Positions 52,821-61,701 of a stretch of DNA of 64,000 nucleotides are shown in pieces; the stretch's first letter is position 1; every line of letters starts with the position of its first letter. Where the stretch lies: assembly GCA_016936075.1 (NCBI GenBank), contig JAFGPS010000004.1, positions 18,227 to 82,226 on the forward strand. The letters run 5' to 3'. A program made the translations under genes and the position numbers. The DNA is from Sedimentisphaerales bacterium (GTDB taxonomy: Bacteria; Planctomycetota; Phycisphaerae; Sedimentisphaerales; Anaerobacaceae). The notes beneath the pieces were generated by a model. It ran no database searches and was not told the origin of the DNA. It saw nothing but the letters and a program-made list of their open reading frames with translations.

Positions 52821-52978
52821 CATTTCAGGATACACAAACCTAAACGTAGAAAAATGCCTGAAAAGCTTTGGCAGCGTTTCGTGCTATTTCTGCTTAATAT
52901 CTCCAGCGTGGATAGATAAATTCAAATCAGGTGACATCAATTCTGAGGTGTATTCTGGTCTGTTGAATCTAAAAATGA

Positions 52979-53013
52979 AACGGGCTCCGGGTTTCCAGAG
53001 CCCGTTGGTTTTT
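52979..53013 (+). terminator. Terminator of glyA (probably bidirectional with csp)
   Basis: AACGGGCTC/GAGCCCGTT stem with a 10-base loop, followed on the plus strand by GGTTTTTTTC. It lies between convergent glyA and csp and should also end the csp message. Confidence 0.85.
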
Positions 53014-53032
53014 TTCGGTATTGACCTGGATA

Positions 53033-53236
53033 TTAGCTGGGTATTACATTTGTCGCACATGGGCCTTTTTTACCCTGTCCGATCTCAAACTCAACTCTTT
53101 GTCCTTCATCAAGGCTGGCGTAGCCTTCCATCTTAATTTCGGAATGATGAACAAACAAATCCTCACTACCTCCGTCGGGGGTGATAAATCCAAAACCTTT
53201 TTTGCCGTTAAACCACTTTACTGTACCTGTGCCCAC
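53033..53236 (-). CDS. Cold-shock domain protein
   Basis: 67 residues from a GTG start preceded by CCAAGGAG. RNP1 KGFGFI and RNP2 DLFVHHSEI are intact, and the sequence is collinear with the csp at 21846-22049 (shared ends [10 protein letters not shown]). It acts as a cytosolic RNA chaperone. Unlike the other copy it starts GTG rather than TTG. Both weak start codons, together with the shared leader, suggest post-transcriptional control. Confidence 0.95.
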   Translation of the reverse strand: MGTGTVKWFNGKKGFGFITPDGGSEDLFVHHSEIKMEGYASLDEGQRVEFEIGQGKKGPCATNVIPS

Positions 53237-53243
53237 TGCTTTG

Positions 53244-53351
53244 CTCCTTGGCCTAATCTGGCCGTTAATTCTGTCTCCCTAATTTGTTCCACAAACTATT
53301 CCTGAGAGACCCGGGAATAATCCGAGTATACATTTATGACTTAATATTATA
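53244..53351 (-). promoter_or_regulatory. Promoter -10 and conserved leader of the second cold-shock gene
   Basis: A -10 TATAAT lies at 53346-53351 (minus strand), with only a weak -35. The roughly 100-nt leader contains TCTCTCAGGAATA (53297-53309) and GGCCAGATTAGGCCAAGGAG (53244-53263). These match TCTCTCAGGAGTA and GGCC-N8-GGCCAAGGAG in the other csp leader. Confidence 0.6.
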
Positions 53352-53553
53352 TCGGAACATTTTAGAATAATCCATAAAAATAAAAAAAATATTATCGAAC
53401 CTTAAAAAAAAGTCACTCATTCATTAAATTAGAATTTAGCAGTGTTTTTAACCAAATTTTGTTTTCATTGTTTATTTTTAGGAAAATTAAGGTAAAATTA
53501 TTGTATAAGTGATATATCTTTTTTGTGAGGGTGAGATTATATGGACTATAAAA

Positions 53554-54633
53554 ATGATTGAAAATAAACTAAAAACCGTGATTATGGGACTTAACGAAGG
53601 AGGTAAGCTCCTTCTTGAAGCGGCTATTGCTACAGGTCTTTTTCAGATCGAAGCCGTCGCGGATAAAAATATCAATCTTGTTGAAAAAGTAGCCAATGAG
53701 TTGAAATGTGAAGCATATGACGATTTCAGACAATTAATTTCGTCAACTGATGCTCGAATCCCTCGTGATAATAGGGTGCTTTTGGTAGCAGCGGAAACAC
53801 ATAATTGCGACGAATATATAAAAATGGCTACTAAAAAGAAGTTTAATTGCCTGAAACTTCCTCCTATTGCGAGGTATTTCGAAGAAGCCGCGGAATTTGT
53901 CAGGCTCAGCGAGGAAGAAGGTGTAATATTTTCTATTGCAAATACAGGAAGGTACGCAAAAGGTTTTCTCGGACTGCGTGACTATATCATAAAAAATCAG
54001 TTGGAACAGGTTTTTCTTGTAACTGTTTTTTGTACTTTCAGCGAACCTCCTGCCGATACGTGGCACACTGATCCTAAATTATCAGGTGGGGGTGTCCTTC
54101 TGTATAATTGCTATAAAATAATCGACCAGATTGTGTTGAACTTTGGCCTGCCCCAGCAGATGTATTCTCTCAATACTAATCAGGCAAAAGACAGGCAGCA
54201 AAGATTATATCTGACGGAAGATACAGCGGTTGTCACTTTGAAATTCACAGATACGCTCGTAGGAAATATTATCACATCTCGACGAAGCGGCATAGGGCCT
54301 CAGCAGGAGTATTTACGTTTCTTCGATAAGGACAAAATTCTTACTGTAAATGATAAGCAGATAAATATTCGTGACGGTAGTGGTGAGGTCACTACCCTGG
54401 AGGAATTTAACGATACTGAACTCGAGCGAATGACCGCATTGCTGAAAGATTTCGCGATGAGCATATTGTCACCGAAAGAGAACAAGCCGATATGTACAGG
54501 TAGAGAGAATCTCAATAATATGGCCGTTATTGAATCGGCGTATCTTTCCGCCCGCACAGGTTTCCCTGAAGAACCCTCTAAAATAATCAACATGCCGTCT
54601 GGTGTAACTGGTATCCAGATGGGTTTTGATTAA
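53554..54633 (+). CDS. Gfo/Idh/MocA-family oxidoreductase
   Basis: 359 residues from the ATG at 53554; the track's GTG start 45 bases earlier adds an unlikely peptide. The N-terminal Rossmann region is KTVIMGLNEGGKLLLEAA, followed by ADKNINLVEKVANELKCEAYDDF. The C-terminal domain has ADTWHTDPKLSGGGVLLYNCYKIIDQI, the family's D...GGG..x..G.H..D position with Tyr-Lys in place of Gly-His. The catalytic Lys of EKP is not obvious (KLPPIAR at the expected place), so activity may differ from classic sugar dehydrogenases. Single gene. Confidence 0.82.
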   Translation: MIENKLKTVIMGLNEGGKLLLEAAIATGLFQIEAVADKNINLVEKVANELKCEAYDDFRQLISSTDARIPRDNRVLLVAAETHNCDEYIKMATKKKFNCLKLPPIARYFEEAAEFVRLSEEEGVIFSIANTGRYAKGFLGLRDYIIKNQLEQVFLVTVFCTFSEPPADTWHTDPKLSGGGVLLYNCYKIIDQIVLNFGLPQQMYSLNTNQAKDRQQRLYLTEDTAVVTLKFTDTLVGNIITSRRSGIGPQQEYLRFFDKDKILTVNDKQINIRDGSGEVTTLEEFNDTELERMTALLKDFAMSILSPKENKPICTGRENLNNMAVIESAYLSARTGFPEEPSKIINMPSGVTGIQMGFD

Positions 54634-54803
54634 AACGACTTTAGTAACAAGTCATTTAGTATATCGGTCTAAGAGTATATGTACCCTTGGGCCTGCATGG
54701 CCTCCCGGGGAGATGCCTTGCGGCGTGTATATGAGTTTGTCGTTGTTTCTCATTTTCTCTTTTACTCATGCACACATCTACCCATTTACTGATATACTCG
54801 TTT

Positions 54804-55931
54804 TTAGGCTCTTCTTCTACCGCCGCCGAAGCCTCTTCGTTGTAATTCTTCGCCTTGGAGAGGTTCTTTCCATTGCAATTGCTCTTCGATATTGCCTGCC
54901 AGTTCGTATTTGATTACATGGTCGGTTGGCTTTGCCTGACCGATTATGTCAATCTTTGCACGGTCAATAATTCCCAGTCCTGCATCCGCACAATAATTCA
55001 GGTAGCCGAGATTTTCGAGCGGCACGTCCATAAGTTGTGCGCCGATACTATCGACCGCCATTACATCAGTTCCGGCCAACGCTACGCCGTGCTCGACAGG
55101 TGTACCGTTCATAGGACCGCTGCCTTCCATACCTTCGAGGCCGTCTAATATAGTAAACTGCGGCCGAACTTTCTGTGCTACAAGGAACATGTTGTAGTGT
55201 AGCCATCTTGAACTTGCACCGTGCATCGTGCGTTTGTAACTGCTGTTTCGACCTGCATTGAGCGGGCATCCCATGACAATGTTCTTGAGGCCCATTGTGG
55301 CAATAACTGTATTATGTGTTTTCAGACGTGTCATGGAAATGAAATAATTCTTCGGGTCCATGAACTCCGAGATAATCTGAATTCCTACAGGCCGGAGGTT
55401 TCCATCGACTATCCAGTAGGGCGTTCCGGAGTGTGTGTTAAAATCCTGGCATGTTACATCGTATTCTTTTTCGAGTGACATATAGCCGTAGTTCTCAAAA
55501 GCCGGCATAGTATTTTGTGAAGCTGATGATTCACCAATAATAATCTTTCCTGGATTCATAGGCTTGAGAAAATCCAGTAACGCGCGAACCGCGTCCGGAT
55601 GAGTCGCGCAGAGAAGATTGTCTGTCCCTACGAAGTTCGGCTTGATAATTACCTGCTTGCCTTGTATTCCTTTTTGAATTTCGTCTTTCCACGGCTCTAA
55701 TACCTTGGTTATCATATCTCGCCTGTCCTTGCCGGCGGTAAACGAGACCTTGCTCCTTCCCGTCCCAACGGTCTGTGCGGCTTGCGAACTCGCGACGGTA
55801 GGTTGAGCGGCTAGTAGGCTCGAATTCAAATTGAGCATAGCACCGGCCGAAAATAAAAGCGTGCCTTTAAGAAAATTCCTTCTGTTATTAAGAGAATCAG
55901 ATGCGGCTTGAAGTTGTTCATATTGGTCCAT
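54804..55931 (-). CDS. DUF362 protein, Tat-exported (copy A)
   Basis: 375 residues. The N-terminus has a twin-arginine signal (NNRRNFLKGTLLFSAGAML). The DUF362 body shows KQVIIKPNFVGTDNLLCATHPDAVRALLDFLKP, GESSASQNTMPAFENYGY, RLKTHNTVIATMGLKNIVMGCP and GTDVMAVDSIGAQLM. There are no ferredoxin-type cysteine clusters. The tail is Gly/Arg-rich (GFGGGRRRA). It is a paralogue of the gene at 56211-57374 and shares its promoter architecture. DUF362 members are of unknown activity, some linked to Fe-S or redox proteins. Confidence 0.9.
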   Translation of the reverse strand: MDQYEQLQAASDSLNNRRNFLKGTLLFSAGAMLNLNSSLLAAQPTVASSQAAQTVGTGRSKVSFTAGKDRRDMITKVLEPWKDEIQKGIQGKQVIIKPNFVGTDNLLCATHPDAVRALLDFLKPMNPGKIIIGESSASQNTMPAFENYGYMSLEKEYDVTCQDFNTHSGTPYWIVDGNLRPVGIQIISEFMDPKNYFISMTRLKTHNTVIATMGLKNIVMGCPLNAGRNSSYKRTMHGASSRWLHYNMFLVAQKVRPQFTILDGLEGMEGSGPMNGTPVEHGVALAGTDVMAVDSIGAQLMDVPLENLGYLNYCADAGLGIIDRAKIDIIGQAKPTDHVIKYELAGNIEEQLQWKEPLQGEELQRRGFGGGRRRA

Positions 55932-56026
55932 TGTTACCTCCCGGAGCGTGACGAAGAAGTGCTATTGAAAAATATCATCATTAAGATACATCGAAATTCA
56001 TCCTTCAGTAATAAATATTACACACG

Positions 56027-56061
56027 AATATAGCTTATACGAGCATGGAAAACAATTGTTT
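56027..56061 (-). promoter_or_regulatory. Promoter with AAACAATTGTTT palindrome (DUF362 copy A)
   Basis: On the minus strand: TTGTTT (56050-56055), 17 bp, TATATT (56027-56032). The -35 is part of the perfect 12-bp palindrome AAACAATTGTTT (56050-56061). The same arrangement occurs at 57477-57511. Confidence 0.75.
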
Positions 56062-56151
56062 CATGGAAAATATGTTAAATTTAGATATTCCATAGTATGT
56101 CTATTCAAAGTTGGAAATGTGTGAAGATTCTATTGTGCGTTAAATAAATTA

Positions 56152-56189
56152 AACAAAAGACCCACTAATATTTAAGTGAGTCTTTTGTT
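56152..56189 (-). terminator. Terminator of DUF362 copy B
   Basis: 15-bp stem with one mismatch: AACAAAAGACCCACT against AGTGAGTCTTTTGTT, 8-base loop. On the minus strand it is followed by TTTTGTTTAATTT. It lies 22 bp beyond the stop. Confidence 0.88.
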
Positions 56190-56210
56190 TTTTTAGTTTA
56201 GTGTAAGTAT

Positions 56211-57374
56211 TTATGTTCCTCTTCTTGCACCTCCGAAGCCGCCACCGCCGGCTCTTCTGTTTCCGCCGCCTCCGCCGCTGGTGTTGCTTCCGAATGGGCC
56301 GCCTTCGTTGTCCTGCATCTGGAGAGGCTGCATCCATTTGAGTTGTGTATCAGCGTTGCTTCCAAGTTTGTATGCTTTGACATATTCCTGCGGCTTTTTG
56401 TCACCGATAATATCAATTTTTGCCCGGTCGATAATTCCAAGCCCACCTTCGGCACAATAATTCAGGTAACCAATATTTTCGAGCGGTATGTCCATAAGCT
56501 GCGCGCAAATGCTGTCGACTGCCATTACATCGGGTCCGGCCAATGATACGCCGTGCTCGATAGGATCGCCACTGATAGGGCCGTCACCTTGCATACCTTC
56601 GAGGTTTTCGATAACAGTAAAGTTCGGCCTTACTCTATGGGCGACAAGGAATAGATTGTAATGCAGCCATCTCGGACTCGCGCCGTGCATTAATACTTTG
56701 CTGCTGCTTGGCCTTCCCGTATTAAGCGGACAACCCATAACAATATTTTTCAATCCCATAGTCGCAACGACTGTGTTATGTGTTTTCATGCGCGATACGG
56801 AAATGATATATGTATCGGGATCGAGGAAGTCGGAAATAACCTGTATCGGCTGGGGCCGCAAATCTTTATCGAGAATGTATAGCGTTTGGGTTGTGTGAGT
56901 ATTCAAATCCGCAAACTCAACGCCATATTCCTGCTGTAATGGCATATAGCCGTAGTTTTGGAAACCCGGCATAGAACTTCCGCCGGCGGGGGATTCACCG
57001 ATTGTGATTTTTCCGTTATAAATTGGTTTGAGGAAATCGAGCACGCCGCGAACCGCATCCACATGAGTTGCACATAGAGGATTGTTTGTAGAAACGAAGT
57101 TGGGTTTAATCAATACTTTTTTCCCTTTTACGCCTTCTGCAATCATATCCTTGAAAGGAGTCAGGACTTCGTTCATCATTTCCCGGCGGTCCTTGCCTGC
57201 TGTAAACGCGACTTTACTCTTTTGTGGCGTGGTTTGCCCGGCTGATTCTGCCGCAAATGTTGGTTTTTGCCCGTTCAGCAGAAAACCGGCGGACATGAGC
57301 AGACCTCCTTTTAGGAAATTTCTTCTGTTATTAAAACTATCAGGTGCGGTTTGAATTTTGTCGGAATGTTTCAT
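56211..57374 (-). CDS. DUF362 protein, Tat-exported (copy B)
   Basis: 387 residues. The Tat signal is NNRRNFLKGGLLMSAGFLL. The body repeats the copy A motifs (KKVLIKPNFVSTNNPLCATH; GESPAGGSSMPGFQNYGY; RMKTHNTVVATMGLKNIVMGCP; GPDVMAVDSICAQLM). The C-terminus is a longer Gly/Arg-rich tail (GGGGGNRRAGGGGFGGARRG). By eye it is more than half identical to copy A; each gene has its own promoter. It ends at a strong terminator. Exported folded by the Tat system, so it may bind a cofactor; which one is unknown. Confidence 0.9.
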   Translation of the reverse strand: MKHSDKIQTAPDSFNNRRNFLKGGLLMSAGFLLNGQKPTFAAESAGQTTPQKSKVAFTAGKDRREMMNEVLTPFKDMIAEGVKGKKVLIKPNFVSTNNPLCATHVDAVRGVLDFLKPIYNGKITIGESPAGGSSMPGFQNYGYMPLQQEYGVEFADLNTHTTQTLYILDKDLRPQPIQVISDFLDPDTYIISVSRMKTHNTVVATMGLKNIVMGCPLNTGRPSSSKVLMHGASPRWLHYNLFLVAHRVRPNFTVIENLEGMQGDGPISGDPIEHGVSLAGPDVMAVDSICAQLMDIPLENIGYLNYCAEGGLGIIDRAKIDIIGDKKPQEYVKAYKLGSNADTQLKWMQPLQMQDNEGGPFGSNTSGGGGGNRRAGGGGFGGARRGT

Positions 57375-57476
57375 TAAGACCTCCAGATGTACAATGAAGA
57401 ATTTTTATTGTAAAAAAAAATATTTTTTGAATACATTTAAATTAATCTTTCATATACAGGCTTTGCCTTTATAGGC

Positions 57477-57511
57477 AATATAACATATACGAGCAATGAA
57501 AACAATTGTTT
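57477..57511 (-). promoter_or_regulatory. Promoter with AAACAATTGTTT palindrome (DUF362 copy B)
   Basis: Minus strand: TTGTTT (57500-57505), 17 bp, TATATT (57477-57482). The palindrome AAACAATTGTTT spans 57500-57511 and overlaps the -35. Flanks are shared with copy A (TATACGAGC ... AAATATGTT). About 100 nt of leader follow, with a small GCCTATAAAGGC-type hairpin. Confidence 0.75.
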
Positions 57512-57711
57512 GTTTTTAAATATGTTGAGATAGGAAGCTTAAAATGCTTGTTTTTCGCATTTTTTCACATGTGTTAAGGTGTGCTAATAAGTTTTACTGC
57601 TATTAATAACGTATAGTTTTCGAAGCTTAAATTTGATTGATTGAGGAAAATTTTATTTACAAAACTTATAATATTTATTATAAAAACTGTTTTTATACAG
57701 TAGTAAGAAAT

Positions 57712-58029
57712 ATGAGCCAGGAAGATTTTTGTCAGGATTGTCATCAAAAGAATGACTGTCAGGAAGTTTACAGGCGTATGGGTTCTTCGGAATGCCCACC
57801 TGTTTTCTATAAAACCTTGACGGCTTTTCTAATGCCGATGGTGGTTTTTATTGTTTCCCTGGCTGTTTTTGAAAAAACTATCTCCGGCGGGGATTATTTG
57901 CTTTTTTCACAGAAATTGCAAACCGCTCTCGGATTTTTCGTTGCGTTGCTGATTACTGTAGTTTTTATGATTACTTTTAAATTGTTAAGTAAACTTTTCA
58001 GGAAAATTTTTAGAATTGCCATAAAATGA
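57712..58029 (+). CDS. Small Cys-rich two-TM protein upstream of rnfC (RseC-like)
   Basis: 105 residues from the ATG at 57712; the track ORF uses a TTG 75 bases earlier, so the start is uncertain. A cysteine-rich N-terminus (DFCQDCHQKNDCQEVYRRMG...CPP) is followed by two membrane helices (FLMPMVVFIVSLAVFEK; LQTALGFFVALLITVVFMI). Cys-rich plus two helices resembles RseC/RsxC-associated proteins found with rnf operons. The four-base overlap (ATGA) with rnfC shows it belongs to the operon. It may help to assemble or reduce the complex; this is inference. Confidence 0.75.
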   Translation: MSQEDFCQDCHQKNDCQEVYRRMGSSECPPVFYKTLTAFLMPMVVFIVSLAVFEKTISGGDYLLFSQKLQTALGFFVALLITVVFMITFKLLSKLFRKIFRIAIK

Positions 58030-59393
58030 GTGTTACATCTAAAAAAAGTTTGACATTTCCCGGCGGAATACATCCTCCGGATAAAAAGTCTCTGACAGTA
58101 GATAGCAAGATACATACTGGTTTTACACCGAAAGAAGTCGCAGTCTTGCTCAGTCAGCATATAGGTGCGGTTTGCGAACCTTTGGTTAGTAAGGGAGCTC
58201 TCGTTCAGGCCGGACAGAAAATCGGCGATTGTGAAGCCTTTGTTTCTGCTCCTATTCATTCTCCTGTAACTGGTAAAGTTAAGGAAATCGCTCTCAGGCC
58301 GCATGTAGTAATGGGACGAAGTATGGCGATTGTTATCGAAACACTTCCAGCGCATCCAGTCAAAAGAGGCTGTGTTCAGATAAATGAAGAATTCGATATT
58401 AATAAATACTCTGTCGAAAAGATATGCGAAGTTGTTCGCGAAGCTGGTTTAGTCGGTATGGGTGGTGCCGGTTTTCCTACCAGAGTAAAGATTGAACCAA
58501 ATCCTCGCTTGCCTAAAACAACAATGATAGTTAATGGCTGCGAATGCGAACCTTATATAACATGTGACTATCAGGTAATGCTCGAATGGACAAAGCAAAT
58601 CATTATCGGGATTAAGCTTGCTAAGAAGGCATCCGGCTGTTCGGAAGTATTCATCGGTATTGAGGATAACAAGCCTCGTGCTATCGAGATGATGGAAACT
58701 GTGTTGGGTAGTTTAGGTGCCGATGGGATTGAAATTGTCCCGGTTAAGACGAAATATCCTCAGGGTGGTGAAAGACAACTTATCAGGTCGATTCTCAAGA
58801 AGAATGTCCCAACAGGTGGAATTCCACCGATGATTGGTGTATTAGTGTTGAATGTCGCTACATGTGCAGCAATTGCGGAAGCAGTTGTCGCGAATGTTCC
58901 TTTAACGCACAGAGTTGTTACTGTTACTGGAGAAGCCATTGCTGAACCCGGTAATTATTATGTTCCGATTGGAACATCATTGGAAACGTTATTGGAAGTG
59001 TGCGGCGGGGTGACACAAAAATCTGCCAGAGTAATTATGGGCGGGCCTATGATGGGATTTGCGGTTGCAGACCTGACGACACCAACAACGAAAACATCCG
59101 GCTGCATTCTTGTAATAACAAAAGAACAGATGGGCAAGGCAAAATTCGAGCGGCGACAGACTGCCTGTATTCGTTGCGGCAGATGTCTGGAAGTATGCCC
59201 AGAGAATTTGAATCCTACAAAAATTGCTCACGCGGTGAAGAATAATATGATGGATGTTGCGAAAAGTTACTATATTAATGCCTGTATCGAGTGCGGATGC
59301 TGTAGTTATATCTGCCCGGCAAATATAGAACTTACAGGACATATAAAAACCGGCAAAATTAGCCTTGCCAGACAGAAAAAGAAAGTACCTTAA
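58026..59393 (+). CDS. rnfC: Electron transport complex subunit RnfC
   Basis: 455 residues. It is the peripheral NADH/flavin-binding subunit of the Rnf ion pump. The N-terminal GGIHPPDKKSLT and barrel-sandwich domain (PIHSPVTGKVKEI) are followed by the NADH/FMN-binding GLVGMGGAGFPTRVK and NGCECEPYITCD. Two [4Fe-4S] clusters are present: CIRCGRCLEVCP and CIECGCCSYICP. It starts at the overlapping ATGA after the small gene, and the operon order C-D-G-E-A-B is that of Acetobacterium and Clostridium. Confidence 0.96.
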   Translation: MSVTSKKSLTFPGGIHPPDKKSLTVDSKIHTGFTPKEVAVLLSQHIGAVCEPLVSKGALVQAGQKIGDCEAFVSAPIHSPVTGKVKEIALRPHVVMGRSMAIVIETLPAHPVKRGCVQINEEFDINKYSVEKICEVVREAGLVGMGGAGFPTRVKIEPNPRLPKTTMIVNGCECEPYITCDYQVMLEWTKQIIIGIKLAKKASGCSEVFIGIEDNKPRAIEMMETVLGSLGADGIEIVPVKTKYPQGGERQLIRSILKKNVPTGGIPPMIGVLVLNVATCAAIAEAVVANVPLTHRVVTVTGEAIAEPGNYYVPIGTSLETLLEVCGGVTQKSARVIMGGPMMGFAVADLTTPTTKTSGCILVITKEQMGKAKFERRQTACIRCGRCLEVCPENLNPTKIAHAVKNNMMDVAKSYYINACIECGCCSYICPANIELTGHIKTGKISLARQKKKVP

Positions 59394-59430
59394 AAAATAT
59401 TGTGATTTTAGCACAACGAGAAACGAAAAT

Positions 59431-60447
59431 ATGCTTACAGATATAACAGTTTCATTTGCACCCCATATTAGCAAGAAGCATTCTACGCGTAGTGTAATGC
59501 TGGACGTAATCATCGGCCTTGCTCCGGCTATGATTGCGGCTGTGATTTTTTTCAGACTATATGCGATTACGCTTGTTGCCACTTGTGTTATTTCATGTAT
59601 GGCAACAGAGGGAATTTGCAATCTGATTCGAAAGAAGCCAAACACTCTCGATGATTTGAGCGCAGTTATCACAGGTATTATTCTTGCTTTTTCGATACCA
59701 CCGGCTTTTCCTTTATGGGCAGCAATAGTTGGAAGCGTTTTTTCTATAGCTATAGGCAAAATGGTTTTCGGAGGTCTTGGTGCGAATATTTTCAATCCAG
59801 CTATGGTAGGAAGAGCGTTCTTAACTGCTTCGTTCGGTATGATGATGGCAACATGGACCGTTCCTGGAACAATTGATCCGAATATGCCGCAGATTGCCGC
59901 ATCTGAAAATGCTGTCGATGTACGAACTCAGGCTTCGCCGCTTGCTTATAGTAAAAACGCACAGAAAGCTCAATATGGTGCGAGAGAACTTAATGAATCA
60001 GTTGGTGATATTTTTCTTGGTAATGTCGGAGGCTGTCTTGGCGAAACAAGCGCACTGGCATTATTAATAGGTGGAATTTATCTGCTTATAAGAAAAACAA
60101 TTAGTTTTCACATACCTGTGGCGGTTTTACTATCGACTTTTATATTTAGCGGAATTGCTTATTTGATTAATTCTGATTATTATGCGTCACCTTTATATCA
60201 CCTGAGCAGCGGCGGATTATTTATCGGTGCGTTTTTTATCGCTACCGATCCAGTCACTGCTCCTTTAACACGACGAGGTATGTGGCTGTTTGGTTTCGGA
60301 GTCGGAACAATTACTATGCTTGTTAGAATTTTCGGCTCTTTCCCTGAAGGTATGATGTATTCAATTTTGCTGATGAATGCGGTAACTCCTCTTATCGACA
60401 GAATGTTTAAGAGAGTTCCCGCAGGAGGTTTGCCGAGTGCAAGATAA
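59431..60447 (+). CDS. rnfD: Electron transport complex subunit RnfD
   Basis: 338 residues from the ATG at 59431 (MLTDITVSFAPHISKKHST); the track ORF starts too early, inside rnfC. Membrane helices are abundant (IGLAPAMIAAVIFFRLYAI; FHIPVAVLLSTFIFSGIAYL). The conserved GGLGANIFNPAMVGRAFL and FIATDPVTAPLT are present. At the covalent-FMN site the sequence is DVRTQASPLAY, whereas the flavinylation consensus is Dxx[ST]GA[ST]. The Thr is kept but the Gly is Gln. Overlaps rnfG. Confidence 0.93.
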   Translation: MLTDITVSFAPHISKKHSTRSVMLDVIIGLAPAMIAAVIFFRLYAITLVATCVISCMATEGICNLIRKKPNTLDDLSAVITGIILAFSIPPAFPLWAAIVGSVFSIAIGKMVFGGLGANIFNPAMVGRAFLTASFGMMMATWTVPGTIDPNMPQIAASENAVDVRTQASPLAYSKNAQKAQYGARELNESVGDIFLGNVGGCLGETSALALLIGGIYLLIRKTISFHIPVAVLLSTFIFSGIAYLINSDYYASPLYHLSSGGLFIGAFFIATDPVTAPLTRRGMWLFGFGVGTITMLVRIFGSFPEGMMYSILLMNAVTPLIDRMFKRVPAGGLPSAR

Positions 60448-61051
60448 GATAAAATATTTTCTAAAACAAAGCTGGCTTCTTATTGCAGCATCTTTCTTTT
60501 TCGGTTTGCTCATAGCGGTAACAAACGCTTCACTGAAAGAGAGGATTGATTATAATCTGAATGTTTATAAATATAATAAAGCCGCAAAAGTGGTCTTACC
60601 GGAAGCTGATAATTTTGAAGAAGTTGCTGAAAGTGTTTCAGTCAAAACAAATTCAGGTAAGGAATTAACAACTTCAGTTAAAAAAGCTGTTGATAGTGAT
60701 GGAAATGCCCTTGGATGGGCTTTCATTTGCGAAGGAAAAGGTTTTGCTGATAAAGTACAATTGCTTGTCATAGTTGATAACGATTTTGAAAGAATGATTG
60801 GCTATGGAGTTCTATATAGTATAGAGACTGTCAAATATGGTGACGAGATAAGATTTCCGGAATTTATGAATCAATTTAAAGGTGCTCCAGCAGGTGGGTT
60901 TCAGTTAAGCAAGACAGGTGACAAAACAATAATTGATTCGGAAATTGTAGCTATCACGGGCGCAACAATAACAAGCCAGGCGGTTGTGGATATGTTCAAC
61001 GCGTTTATTCCGCAGGTAAAAGAACAAATGCAGGAAAAAGGATTAATTTAG
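60437..61051 (+). CDS. rnfG: Electron transport complex subunit RnfG
   Basis: 204 residues from a GTG that overlaps rnfD by 11 bases. One N-terminal membrane helix (WLLIAASFFFGLLIAVTNA) leads to an extracytoplasmic FMN-binding domain. It contains GKGFADKVQLLVIVDND and the flavinylation site AITGATITSQAVVDMF. The core TGAT is intact, so Thr should carry FMN, but the usual Asp three residues before it is Val. No ApbE flavin transferase gene is in the window. Confidence 0.94.
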   Translation: MQDKIKYFLKQSWLLIAASFFFGLLIAVTNASLKERIDYNLNVYKYNKAAKVVLPEADNFEEVAESVSVKTNSGKELTTSVKKAVDSDGNALGWAFICEGKGFADKVQLLVIVDNDFERMIGYGVLYSIETVKYGDEIRFPEFMNQFKGAPAGGFQLSKTGDKTIIDSEIVAITGATITSQAVVDMFNAFIPQVKEQMQEKGLI

Positions 61052-61053
61052 TA

Positions 61054-61689
61054 ATGGACAATAATAGCCAAAGTTCAATAGGATTGTATAAGAATACTTT
61101 TCTTGCCGGATTGTGGAATGAAAATCCGGTCTTCAGATTAATGCTGGGAATGTGTCCTACATTGGCAGTAACCGGGGCGGTTAAACCAGCTTTCACAATG
61201 GGTTGCTGTGTAATATTTGTTTTAATTTGCAGTAATATCGTAGTGAGTCTGATGCGCAATCTTCTCAAACCTCACTTGAGGATCATGATGTTCACTCTCA
61301 CGATAGCGACATTTGTTACTATCGCTGATTTGATCCTCAAAGCTTTTCTGCCGGATATGAGCGACGCACTCGGACCTTATGTACCATTGATAATAGTAAA
61401 CTGCATTATTATTTGTCGTGCAGAAGCTTGTGCAAGTAAGAATGGTATGTTCATAAGTATAATCGATGCAATCGGAATGGGGCTTGGTTTTACTCTTACG
61501 TTGTGTGTTTTGGCTTCTATAAGAGAATTACTTGCAACAGGAGCGATATTTGAAGTTCAAATACTTTCACTGAAAGAAAGTGGCGGCTGGTTTGTCCCAC
61601 TGGCTGCGTTCAGTATGCCTATCGGAGCGTTTGTCACGCTGGGCCTCATGTTGGGACTTATCAATTTAGTTAGTAAGAAGCGAAGTTAA
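61054..61689 (+). CDS. rnfE: Electron transport complex subunit RnfE
   Basis: 211 residues, six membrane helices. Family motifs: NPVFRLMLGMCPTLAVTGAVKPAFTMG, YVPLIIVNCIIICRAEACASKN and DAIGMGLGFTLTLCVLASIRELL. The Cys in NCI and the Cys in MGCC, together with the RnfA pair, ligate the intramembrane [2Fe-2S] cluster in this family. It starts 2 bases after rnfG. Confidence 0.96.
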   Translation: MDNNSQSSIGLYKNTFLAGLWNENPVFRLMLGMCPTLAVTGAVKPAFTMGCCVIFVLICSNIVVSLMRNLLKPHLRIMMFTLTIATFVTIADLILKAFLPDMSDALGPYVPLIIVNCIIICRAEACASKNGMFISIIDAIGMGLGFTLTLCVLASIRELLATGAIFEVQILSLKESGGWFVPLAAFSMPIGAFVTLGLMLGLINLVSKKRS

Positions 61690-61701
61690 AAGGGAAATTT
61701 T

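Noticed and set aside
59000-59795. 268-aa minus-strand ORF opposite rnfC/rnfD
   Set aside because: Both rnf subunits are clearly conserved on the plus strand; the minus ORF has no family features.
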